Source of the DNA: Lactifluus volemus
Taxonomy: Eukaryota > Basidiomycota > Agaricomycetes > Russulales > Russulaceae
Direction of reading: 5' to 3'
NCBI GenBank assembly: GCA_022376515.1
Contig: WTXI01000434.1
Location: 1-25,891, forward strand
Length of the DNA stretch: 25,891 nucleotides
The position numbers were made by a program, and so were the translations under genes. The notes beneath the pieces were generated by a model that searched no databases, had not been told where the DNA came from, and worked only from the letters and a program-made list of their open reading frames with translations. Below, piece by piece: positions 1 through 8,001 of the stretch; position 1 is the first letter of the stretch; each line of letters begins with the position of its first letter.

Positions 1-387
1 GAGGGTCGAACTCTCGTAACCAAGGATATCCCAAGATAATTCAATCCTCGCCCAAGTTCGTGATGAAGAAGACTTGTGCCACTTCCTTTCATCCTTGCAG
101 TATATTGAGGAGACAGTAACTGGTGATCTTCCCGTCTTGATTTTCCGTTCCATCCACATTGAACACCGTTCGTGGCTCCTGGAGGTCTATTGGTCCCAGA
201 CCTAGTTTTTCCACCATTCTCGGGTCAATGAATTTTCTGTGGCACCACTATTGAGTAGTGCTTTTTCGGCAGCCGTCTTGGTTGCGCTCGTGAACGATAG
301 GGGAATGTCCAGTGTATTGGTTCTCGAGATACGACATATTTGAGTAAGACGGGCTCGCACCCAGGCTGCACGGGTCGAGCCATTCAA
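1..387 (-). pseudogene. Degenerate Pol N-terminus: retropepsin (aspartic protease) of gypsy A2
   Basis: Reading down from the gag stop in the -1 frame gives a retropepsin of the Ty3/gypsy type. Its active-site region reads ALLNSGATENS, where the intact protease of element B in this window reads ALVDSGATENF. The catalytic Asp has therefore become Asn. Further on, FNVDGTENQ and the flap/helix region ending ILGYPWLREFDP are recognisable across at least one frame change, and an in-frame TGA sits at 43-41. The Asp-to-Asn change and that TGA both fit C-to-T change at CpG. The rest of pol (RT, RNase H, integrase) lies outside the window. It would have cleaved the Gag-Pol polyprotein in the particle. 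Confidence 0.8.
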
Positions 388-392
388 AAATC
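383..392 (-). other. Candidate -1 frameshift site at the gag stop of A2
   Basis: The last gag codons read GAT TTT TGA. A one-base backward slip of the Phe codon on the run of five T gives TTT TTG AAT, which is the frame that encodes the retropepsin. The same T-TTT-stop arrangement ends the other two gags in this window. Confidence 0.5.
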
Positions 393-1619
393 CTCTTCTT
401 CCACAAGTCCATCTAGGCCGCCGTTGAAGGCTCCTTTCCCAATCTTGGCCCTAATGCTCCTAAGCATCTGGATTGGGTCGTCGTCGTCACCGACTTGCGT
501 AGCTTCATCATCTTCCTTCTTGTTGGCTCTGACCTTGGGTTGCTGAGCTGGCTTGGGATTGTTTTGTCCTTTCTTTTTAGGGCAGTCCCTAGAGAGGTGG
601 CCCTGCTCTTTGCAGAAGAAGCACCACCCCTCCCTCCTCAGCCTTTGCTTCTCATCCACTTTTGCTGAGTCAGTTCTAGTGATGTCGATATCCATGGCCC
701 AGGGGTCTTTCTGAGGGGGGGTTTCTTTCTTCTTGGCCATGAGTTGGCTGGCCCACCGAGGGACATCCTTTCTGAAGCTGATTTCATGCTTCAATTGTTG
801 GTACACATCGTGGTGCTGAGTGGCCAGCTCCTGCCAGCCTCTCAGGGTGTTTGGGTTGGCCCCCACTTGTTTGAGCATGCTGGTGAGGAGCCCTAGGTCT
901 AGTCCCCTTTTGTACATTCTGATGGTGCCATTGCTGTCGGCGTCCCATCCTGCCTTCTTTCTGAGACGATTGAATTCGGCCGTATACTGGGCCAGGTTTC
1001 CTTTTTTCATCTCTAGGTGTTCTAGCCTTGTGATCGTATCGTCTTCTTCATTGGTGTCTTTGAAGGTGTCGTCTAGGGCATCCTCAAAGTTGGTCCACAG
1101 GATTTCTGCGTTTTCTCCATGCTGGACTACTTCCTGCTCGATGGTGTCCAGGTAGTCTTGTACCCATGCCGACACCAGCGGTCCTTTGACCATTCCTAAC
1201 ATTGTCATGACGCGATTGTAGGGGACTAGCATGTCGTTGTAGTTTCGGTTGATGGCTTTGTACATGCGCCATTCAGTTTTGAAGACATTGTAAAGGCCTT
1301 TTTCTCCTTTAAACAGTGTGGGTGGTATTCCTTTTAGTCTATTCCTGGGGGGGGCAACTGGTTGAGCTCCAGCTGCAGCGACTGCTGCACCTGCACCTCC
1401 GCCTCCACCACCACCACCACTGCCACCGCCACTGCCACCTCCACCACCGCCACCGCCACCGCCGCCACTCTGGCTGGGTCCCGCTGCTGTTGTGGTTTGT
1501 ACCGGCTGAGTCAATGTGGCCGAGCGAGTGAACATTGGTGTTGGCGAGGTGATGCTGAGCGCACCCATGGCGCGATCTATAGGGGTAACTGTTACAGCTC
1601 GACTAGGGCCGGGTCCCAA
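384..1619 (-). CDS. gag: Gag of gypsy copy A2 (capsid/nucleocapsid)
   Basis: This open frame encodes 411 residues, the right size for a Ty3/gypsy Gag, which builds the virus-like particle and packages element RNA. From the N-terminus there is a short Ser/Thr-Pro segment, a poly-glycine tract with serines (about residues 50-75), then a capsid-like helical region starting around the motif PTLFKGEKG and running to about residue 290. A single CCHC zinc knuckle, CFFCKEQGHLSRDC, lies at about residues 333-346, followed by a basic then acidic tail ending EEEDF. The ATG at 1619 lies about 45 bases after the LTR. The stop (TGA, 386-384) follows TTT, and pol continues in the -1 frame. The frame is intact although the neighbouring protease is not. 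Confidence 0.9.
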   Translation of the reverse strand: MGPGPSRAVTVTPIDRAMGALSITSPTPMFTRSATLTQPVQTTTAAGPSQSGGGGGGGGGGGSGGGSGGGGGGGGAGAAVAAAGAQPVAPPRNRLKGIPPTLFKGEKGLYNVFKTEWRMYKAINRNYNDMLVPYNRVMTMLGMVKGPLVSAWVQDYLDTIEQEVVQHGENAEILWTNFEDALDDTFKDTNEEDDTITRLEHLEMKKGNLAQYTAEFNRLRKKAGWDADSNGTIRMYKRGLDLGLLTSMLKQVGANPNTLRGWQELATQHHDVYQQLKHEISFRKDVPRWASQLMAKKKETPPQKDPWAMDIDITRTDSAKVDEKQRLRREGWCFFCKEQGHLSRDCPKKKGQNNPKPAQQPKVRANKKEDDEATQVGDDDDPIQMLRSIRAKIGKGAFNGGLDGLVEEEDF

Positions 1620-1664
1620 CTAGGGTTCAGGTAGTTCTGGTCTCTCCTAAGACCTAGGCTCAGG

Positions 1665-2105
1665 GTTACCCAAGGTAACGACGCGCAGAGCCCTGTGGTG
1701 TTGTAGCACAACCACCAAGCTTCAGTAGCCTTATTAGGGCGTGTAAGAGGGGAAGAGAGAGAGAGAGAAGGAGGAGAGGAGAAGTCTTGTCTTTCAGGAG
1801 AGGGAAACGAGTCGATTCAGGTTAAAGCCGAAGCTGGGGTACAAGCTACCAGCTGAGGCCTACTTATACAATGTACGCTAATTGTTCTACCAAACTAGGG
1901 TGGACAATAAGCAAGGAGTCAAGACAATAGAACGCGAGAACAATAGAGACTCAGAACAATAACACTGGACTAACTGGGACAGACAATAGCGCAATCAGAA
2001 CAATAGGACAGTCAGCACAATAGAGACAATGTGGATGGGACGTCATCAGGATGAGTAAGCGGGTTAGGGAAGCATAAGGTCCAACGCGTCCTGCATTCCG
2101 TAACA
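1665..2105 (-). repeat. LTR of gypsy family A, shared by two copies
   Basis: The LTR starts with TGTTACGG at 2105-2098, directly after a polypurine run (GAGAGGGGG) on the minus strand. A TATA-like GTATAAGTAG lies at about 1868-1858. Its far end is uncertain because no clean ...CA matching the start is seen. I place the end near 1665 because gag begins at 1619. The U3 part contains seven CTATTGT-type repeats (1903-2025). A CT-rich run lies at about 1745-1790. Confidence 0.65.
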
Positions 2106-2120
2106 ATACCCCCTCTCTAG
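2106..2120 (-). promoter_or_regulatory. Polypurine tract of gypsy A1
   Basis: On the minus strand AGAGAGGGGG, then TAT, immediately precedes the LTR start TGTTACGG. This is the expected position of the plus-strand primer of an LTR retrotransposon. Confidence 0.7.
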
Positions 2121-2122
2121 AA

Positions 2123-2138
2123 GGCAGTCCCACCTGCC
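2123..2138 (-). other. Hairpin between Pol stop and polypurine tract (A1)
   Basis: On the minus strand GGCAG, loop GTGGGA, CTGCC forms a 5-bp stem. It lies 3 bases after the Pol stop codon (TAA, 2144-2142) and just before the polypurine tract. Element B has a hairpin at the same place with a different stem and loop GTGGTA. Confidence 0.55.
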
Positions 2139-2141
2139 ACC

Positions 2142-4599
2142 TTAGTCAGTTTTACGTCGTGACTGGGACGGGCCGGCGACACAAGTGTCCAGTACTTCCA
2201 TCTGCTTGCGCTTCTTCTTGATCTCGTCCGCAGTGCCATCTAAAAGACATCCCCCACCGTGCCATATGTGGTCTTCAGGGACGTTGTTATGGACTGACAC
2301 GTGCTTGCTGACTCATACTGTACATTTTCGGACTGATGACTCATTTCTGCTGACTCCCTTGCTTATGTGGATGGACTGCCGATCGCTTTGTTTCAGATCG
2401 CTTACTTATTTCTCTCACGGTACAGCTTTACACAGCACCGTACAGCCTCAAGCAACAGCCACATGCACAGGATGACTTGCTGATTCCTGAAACATGTTTC
2501 AAACCCTGAAAGCTGTATGAAGGTCACAGCCCCTACGGCTGTGTACATAGCCTCGTTTTCTTATATATAAACCCTGTACTTTCTGCCCTAGAGACCTTAA
2601 GTCTCAGTTTTGTTTCGCAATCCAAGTCTTCTATCTATTAGAACCTTGCTTGCCCAGAAACATCAGACCTGAGAGAACCCTCTTGACATCATGCTCTTCG
2701 ACTTCTTGACACTTTGGTCTTATCCCTAAGCCCAAAGCCCTTGACCTCTGAAACGCTCTTGACTTAGTCGTTTACTAAGTCTCATCTTTATCGAACCCTT
2801 GATCTTGACTTGCACGTCTTGCAAGTCTAGTTCTTGACTTCACAAACGAACGTACACTTCGTACAAAGGTCCTACTTGGAACCTTAACAGACGTGGCACA
2901 CCCCAAGTCCTGGCATACAGGAGAAGTGAGGAAAGGGGCAACCGTCGCTGTTGTGGGTCATCATTCTGTCGTGGAAGCGGCAATGTTTTAGTTCTCTACG
3001 CGGCGTAGAGTCATTTGGAAAATCGAATCTCTGAAAACCTCCAGAATTGAGTCCCAAGCAATCAAGTCCGTGTGGGTGAAGAGTAAGGCGCGCTCGTGGT
3101 TCCATATCCCGATCTCTCTGCTGAGAACCCCTGGAATTACCGTCCCTCTGGTCGAGCCAGTACTCGGTGGTTCCATAGGTGGGGAACGCTTGAATGGCTT
3201 CGTCTTGCGTGCTAACTGGGGTCGTCTGGGTGCCGACGCTGCGGGTCTGAGGGGGCGGATCCGGGAGCCAACCGTCTGTCTGCGCCGCCACGACAGCGGG
3301 GGTCGTGGGAGCACGAAGGAGGTTGATCTGTAACTTGCCTTCGTCATCTTCTTCAAACCACTCTTCTTCAGGGGTCTCTGGTCTAGCGAAGTCACCCAGC
3401 CTTTGGGCAACCATGGTGCTACGGCCGTCGGTAAAGATGCGGGTGCGTCTCTGAGCTCCGGGGTGATCTCTTCTCCACTGGAAGTCGAAAAGGCAGTGAA
3501 GACACTGTCAGGTATCCTCGTAGTACTTATAGGGATTGTAAGGCCACTCGTAGCTGCTTTCGCGCCCCACTGGCCAGTCATAGGGGATCCCCAAACACAC
3601 GAGACGGACTTGACGATAATCAACAATGAAGAAGCCCGGGGAGGTGCGATGTTCTCGTTTGGGATCAAAGAAATCGGCGTCCGCCCGGGAGGCCTGGAAG
3701 ATTTGAGGAAGGGAGAGGTTGAGGTTCGTGGATTGGATTTCCTCCCAAGTGTAAGGGAGCGAGGTGACAGGGGAGCTAATAATGGGAAGCGCAGATGGCC
3801 TCCCGACAGTAGTATTTGTGTTCGCTATGATGGGAATAGGTGATGTGGATCTGTCGTTTGAGGAAGAACTCGCGGAAATGAGGGATGAGGAAAGGGGGTT
3901 CGTTGGGCTCTTGGAAGAGGGAGCGAAGCTGCATTGTTCGTTACCCATTCTTCCTCGTCTTATTATAATCTTTCTCGCTTTTGTTGGGTTCTGTTTGTGG
4001 AACTCTGCCACCAAATCGTCCGCGTGCACTTGATCAGCTGGCTCCCAGGTGTTATGAGCATGTGGGTATCCTTCCCACTTTAGGAAGTACTCGAGGCGCC
4101 CCTTGCCACGCCCTTTGCGTCTGGAGTCCAATACTTGTTCAACCTCGTATTCTTCTTCTCCTTCTATTACGTCGGGAGCTGGCTCTGTGAAGGTTTGTCC
4201 ATTTTCCTCCGTCTCCTTATATGGGGATAGAAGAGACGTGTGGAAGACGGGGTGGACACGTTTCTGACGCCACTGATCCGGGAGTTTCAGCTTGAATACC
4301 ACCGGATTGATCGCCTGGACCACAGGGAAGGGACCGTATCGTTTTGGGGCTAACTTGGCAAAGGGGTGTGACGTTTTGAGATTCTTCCTGTCTAGCCAAA
4401 CTTGGTCCCCCTCCTTGAAAGGTACATACGCCCGTCTGCCCTTTTTCCACACGTTCCGCTTCTGGAGGAGATCTTGCGCCCTTTGGATCGCTTGGCGCGC
4501 TTGGTTACGTTTTTCCATCAGATAATCTTTGCGCCGTTCTACTGCTGGCATCTTCCCTTCCTTATCCGTTTGCCACACCGCGGGCGTGTGTCCCATGAG
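2142..4599 (-). pseudogene. Gypsy A1 Pol C-terminus: integrase end, chromodomain and zinc-finger extension
   Basis: The frame opens at 4599, where the element 1 LTR interrupts the integrase. It starts with the helical end of integrase and the GPY/F module (KLAPKRYGPFPVV), then LLSPYKE, then a chromodomain running from EYEVEQVLDSRRK to NTWEPADQV. A Ser/Thr/Pro-rich linker follows. A single TGA at 3510-3508 interrupts the frame, which then continues for 208 codons through an acidic stretch into a Cys/His-rich region. That region is cut by solo LTR1 (2889-2285). Omitting the solo LTR and one TSD copy, the same frame runs 45 codons further to TAA at 2144-2142. The Cys/His spacing in the last part (C-x6-C-x5-H-x6-C) matches the last finger of element B. 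The integrase core is lost. The chromodomain presumably directed integration to chromatin. Confidence 0.85.
2285..2889 (+). repeat. Solo LTR of gypsy family 1 (LTR1)
   Basis: A 605-bp LTR begins TGTTATGGAC and ends AACCTTAACA. It is flanked by a perfect 5-bp duplication GACGT (2280-2284 and 2890-2894) and has no internal gypsy sequence, so it is a solo LTR left by LTR-LTR recombination. It has a TATA box (TTATATATAA, 2561-2570), two perfect TGACTCA motifs, a 12-bp palindrome GAAACATGTTTC and several small hairpins in the R-U5 part. It supplies an early stop to the host A1 Pol frame. Confidence 0.93.
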
Positions 4600-6147
4600 T
4601 GTTATGGACTGACACATGCTTGCTGACTCATACTGTACATTTTTCGAACTGATGACTCATTTCTGCTGACTTTCTTGCTTATGTGAATGGACTGCCGATT
4701 GCTTTGTTTCAGATCGCCTACTTACCTTTTCTCACGACACAGCCTCGCACAGCACTGTACAGCCACAAGTAACAGCCACATGCACAGGATGACTCGCTGA
4801 TTCCTGAAACATGTTTCAAACCCTGAAAGCTGTACAAAGGTCACAGCCCCTATGGCTGTGTACATAGCCGCGTCCTCTTATATATAAACCCTGTACTTTC
4901 TGCCCTAAGAGACCTTAAGTCTCAGTTTTGTTTCGCAATCCAAGTCTTCTATCTATTAGAACCTTGTTTGCCTAGAAGCATCCGACCTGAGAGAACCCTC
5001 TTGACATCACGACCTTCGACTTCTTGACACTTTGGTCTTATCCCTAAGCCCAAAGCCCTTGACCTCTGAAACGCTCTTGACTTAGTCGTTTACTAAGTCT
5101 CGTCTCTATCGAACCTTTGATCTTGACTTGCACGTCTTGCAAGTCTAGTTGTCACGGTTCGCAGGGACCGTGGCTCGAAGTGAGCGTCGTTCTGGTTGGC
5201 TATTTGCTGTGGCGAGTCGGACAAGACTAGCAACACCAAATAGTCGATTCTAGCACGCGCAGGCAAGGTCCTATGTGGAGTAGACTTGACTGTGCGAACT
5301 CTGGGTGTCTGTATCGCGCGAGACGGACTAGTGGGCCGGCGCACGCGATGGTCGGAGTTACCGTTCCCAAAGAGGATAGACGGTGGCAGATGGGTTAATG
5401 ACGATGTGTAGGTTCAACCGCAACACGGGCGCGAGTGTAATTGGAATGCAAGAGATGCTCGCCTTCCAAGGACACTCGTGAGAGGTTGAACTAAGGTTCG
5501 AGGGCGGACGCGGGGTGAGAAGTGGGGACTACTTCTCACAGCGCGTTCGTATTAGGGTTCAGGCGTCTGGGGACTTGTTACACGGAAATGGAACAAGTTC
5601 ACAGATGTCTGATCGTGGCGCGAAGTACCTAGATCAAGGTACGAAGAGGGGATTCACAAGAAGAGAGGGGAAGATGCGATGCGAGTGTGAGCAGGAGACA
5701 ATGAACTGCGATTCTAGACGAAGCTGAAGCTGGGGCCTTAGCTCGTCTGCAGAGCCCTATTTATGCGTACAGAGGGCCAGCCAACTATCCTACAAAGGTC
5801 ACAGTACAGTAGCGAAGTCAAGACTATTCTCTAAGGACCTGAGTCAGTTCTGATGACTCAAGAACTGACTCAGTGCGTCTGACTCAAGATCTGAGTCAAG
5901 AACGCTGACTCAAGATTTGAGTCATGATCCCTGAGTCAAATACATGTCCAAAACGGCGACGCACAGCCCCTAGAAGCGGAACAGAAGGGGCTAGCCAAGG
6001 AAAGGGATCCTAGGTCACAACACAAGTCGAAAATCAGACGGAAAACAGTAAGAAATGGGCCAGGCAGCCCGCATAACCGTAACACTAGTTCTTGACTTCA
6101 CGAACGAACGTACACTTCGTACAAAGGTCCCACTTGGAACCTTAACA
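4600..6147 (+). repeat. 5' LTR1 of element 1, split by a nested solo LTR2
   Basis: It begins TGTTATGGAC and ends GGAACCTTAACA. Without the nested LTR2 and one TSD copy it is about 608 bp and closely matches the solo LTR1 at 2285-2889. A TATA box (TATATATAA) lies at about 4879-4887. The motif AAGTCTCAGTTT (4917-4928), about 30-40 bases further on, is complementary to the primer-binding region after the LTR. TGACTCA occurs twice in U3. Confidence 0.93.
5150..6084 (-). repeat. Solo LTR of gypsy family 2 (LTR2), reverse orientation
   Basis: This 935-bp LTR lies in reverse orientation (plus strand starts TGTCACGGTT, ends AACCGTAACA). It is flanked by a perfect 5-bp duplication CTAGT (5145-5149 and 6085-6089). 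It is homologous along its length to the LTRs at 12189-13124 and 22465-23399. It contains eight TGA(C/G)TCA motifs at 5840-5938. It sits inside the 5' LTR1 of element 1, directly after a hairpin of that LTR. Small open frames in it are shared with the other LTR2 copies through LTR homology and give no independent sign of coding. Confidence 0.93.
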
Positions 6148-6160
6148 CAAACTGAGACTT
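6148..6160 (+). promoter_or_regulatory. Primer-binding region of element 1 (self-priming type)
   Basis: One base after the LTR end, AAACTGAGACTT (6149-6160) is the exact reverse complement of AAGTCTCAGTTT in the LTR at 4917-4928, just downstream of the TATA box. This is the layout of Tf1/sushi-type self-priming, where the 5' end of the transcript folds back as primer. I did not recognise a tRNA 3' end here. Confidence 0.65.
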
Positions 6161-6350
6161 CAAACTCTCACACTTGTGAACGAACGAATGAACCATATCA
6201 GACAGCTCTAAAGGCAGTCCATATGGTAGATTCACCGCGTTAGCCGAAGAATCTCCTGAACAAAATCGCCCTATACAAAGCGATGACGAAGATGACGAAG
6301 TCCTTGCGCAGGCCGCTGGGACTAGACTTCGCGCCCACTCCCATACTCCC
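6161..6350 (+). other. Leader of element 1
   Basis: These 190 bases lie between the primer-binding region and the gag ATG. The gag frame is open from 6192 and encodes an acidic run (SDDEDDEV) just before the ATG at 6351. The original Gag start may therefore have lain upstream and been lost. Confidence 0.5.
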
Positions 6351-8000
6351 ATGATCTCGCTTGAACAAGCAATTGAACAAGTAAAACAACCCTCGACACC
6401 TTCTGACTCTGGAAGTGGCGAAGAACCAAACTACAATGTAGCTCTGGACCTTCTACCCAGCAGCCCCACTGACGAACAACTTGAGCAAATGAAAAGAATA
6501 TTTGTTAAGCCACCAACACCTGAACCAGTACCCGACCCAAATGCCCCGCTTACTCCTAAAGAACTCCTCGCCCTAAACACCATATTCAAATCTAAAACCC
6601 CTGCTTCCACAAGCACCTCCCCTATCAAATCCTTTGCAGCACGAACCCTTCATACAGCAGCACAAGGAATTGCAGGTTATGCCCTACTTCCCCCTTTCCA
6701 AATCGCCTCAGCAACCGCTACAGTAACACCCACCGCTTCAGCCCTCTTTTCCCAACCTAAAGGAAAAAGCAAGAAAACCTCCACCACGGCAAGTAGTAGT
6801 GGAGCAATCTTCAGTGGCGGCGGAGGAGGAGGCGGTACTCCTGGAGGCAGTGGAGGAGGTGGAGGAGCACCCGGTAGTCCTGGAGGAGGAGGAGGTGGCG
6901 GTGGTGGTGGCGGTGGAGGAGGCGGAGCAGCAGCAGCTCCCCTTCAACAAGGACAAGGCTTCGCTCAAATCCCCGCTGCTGGAGGAGGGTTAATGGGGAT
7001 TCTCCCAAAACCCTTTGATGGAAATAGATCACGATCAAAACGATTCATGGAGATCTTTGAAAACTATCGAAGATTGAACCAAGGAAACCCCGGAATGTCG
7101 AACCCTGCAAATCGAATCCTCATGTTCACCACATTTATGTCTGGACCACGTTGCGAAGGCTGGGCCCAAGCACGTCTTAACTCCTTAGGAGGATACCTAG
7201 ACCGTGGAGGAGACCCCAACGACCTAGACCTTTGGGTTGGTTTCAAACAAAGGTTCCTCGAAGATTTCCGAGACGCCGCTGCAAAAGAAGACGCCCTCAC
7301 AAAGTTTGCGAAACTTCGGATGGCCGGAGACGAACTGGACGATTACACCACTTCATTCAATGACCTTCTTGAAGAAGCAGGCTTTGAAGCCGACGCTCAA
7401 GGAACTATCATTCAATATCGCACTGGTCTCAAAGAAGCCCTTCACATGACCATCATGAACCGTGAATGGCCGAGACCAGAAACCCTTGCAGAATGGCAGG
7501 AAGCGGCACGTAAACACTCAGCCGCGTGGACAGAACAGAAACTGTTTAAAGAAATGCACGGTGGTGGATCACTAGGACGTATCACTCAATTACTCGGCAA
7601 TGCGCGAGGACAACAACAGCAACGCCGTCCTCAACAGCCACCGCGCCCAGCCCCACGACCACAACGCGATGCCGACGCTATGGATGTAGACGTCACTACT
7701 ACCCAAGGCAATCGCACCTCTGACCCTGACCGCGAACGCCTCATACGAGAAGGACGTTGCTTCTATTGCAAAGAACAGGGCCATCTCTCTCGAGAATGCC
7801 CTGTTAAGAAGAAACGAAATGCCAACGCCACCGGCACTATGCGCGCTCGTGTTACTGAAACATCCGAAGTAACAACGAAACCCACTCCCACTCCTTCTAA
7901 AGAACTTTCAAATGTGGAAGTCGCTAAAGCTCTCAAAGCCATGTCTGATGACGAACGCGGCAAACTTGCCGAATTCCTTTCTCAAGATCCGTCTTTTTAA
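6351..8000 (+). CDS. gag: Gag of gypsy element 1
   Basis: The intact frame of 549 residues builds the particle and binds RNA. Residues 1-150 are Pro/Ser/Thr-rich. A poly-glycine tract lies at about 157-195. The capsid-like region starts around LPKPFDGNRSRSKRFMEIF (about 223) and is helical to about 400. A Gln/Pro/Arg-rich basic linker leads to one CCHC knuckle, CFYCKEQGHLSREC, at residues 470-483. The C-terminus reads AMSDDERGKLAEFLSQDPSF, and the SDD part has a counterpart in the Gag of element B. The stop is TAA after TTT, and Pol follows in the -1 frame. I used the ATG at 6351, though the frame is open further upstream. Confidence 0.92.
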   Translation: MISLEQAIEQVKQPSTPSDSGSGEEPNYNVALDLLPSSPTDEQLEQMKRIFVKPPTPEPVPDPNAPLTPKELLALNTIFKSKTPASTSTSPIKSFAARTLHTAAQGIAGYALLPPFQIASATATVTPTASALFSQPKGKSKKTSTTASSSGAIFSGGGGGGGTPGGSGGGGGAPGSPGGGGGGGGGGGGGGGAAAAPLQQGQGFAQIPAAGGGLMGILPKPFDGNRSRSKRFMEIFENYRRLNQGNPGMSNPANRILMFTTFMSGPRCEGWAQARLNSLGGYLDRGGDPNDLDLWVGFKQRFLEDFRDAAAKEDALTKFAKLRMAGDELDDYTTSFNDLLEEAGFEADAQGTIIQYRTGLKEALHMTIMNREWPRPETLAEWQEAARKHSAAWTEQKLFKEMHGGGSLGRITQLLGNARGQQQQRRPQQPPRPAPRPQRDADAMDVDVTTTQGNRTSDPDRERLIREGRCFYCKEQGHLSRECPVKKKRNANATGTMRARVTETSEVTTKPTPTPSKELSNVEVAKALKAMSDDERGKLAEFLSQDPSF

Positions 8001-8001
8001 A
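7992..8001 (+). other. Candidate -1 frameshift site at the gag stop of element 1
   Basis: Gag ends TCT TTT TAA. A -1 slip on the T run reads TTT TTA AAG and enters the pol frame, which is then open through LTAWIRALVPNS into the retropepsin without needing a new ATG. Confidence 0.5.

Larger units (their letters stand above)
1..2105 (-). mobile_element. Ty3/gypsy copy A2: LTR, gag and start of pol, cut by the window edge
   Basis: On the minus strand an LTR (about 2105-1665) is followed by a leader of about 45 bases, a complete gag (1619-384) and the start of pol with a retropepsin domain (387-1). Order and orientation are those of a Ty3/gypsy 5' half. The element leaves the window before reverse transcriptase. 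The retropepsin carries a stop codon and a catalytic change, so this copy is dead. The LTR also serves as the 3' LTR of a second copy lying upstream (see the 2142-4599 entry). Confidence 0.85.

Noticed and set aside
820..1531. Several plus-strand ORFs, one rich in His (HHHHHCHRHCHLHH)
   Set aside because: They are antisense to gag A2. The His run is the complement of the GGN glycine tract.
1665..1725. A self-priming match for the family A LTR
   Set aside because: Only about six bases (GAAGCT against AGCTTC) could be paired and the LTR end is not defined, so I do not claim it.
5515..5727. A 70-codon ORF nearly identical to one at 22822-23034 (minus)
   Set aside because: It lies in LTR2 and is shared only because the LTRs are homologous. 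It runs antisense to LTR transcription and there is no independent sign of coding.
6738..7038. Minus-strand Ser/Thr-rich and Leu/His-rich ORFs
   Set aside because: These are shadows of the poly-glycine codons of element 1 Gag.
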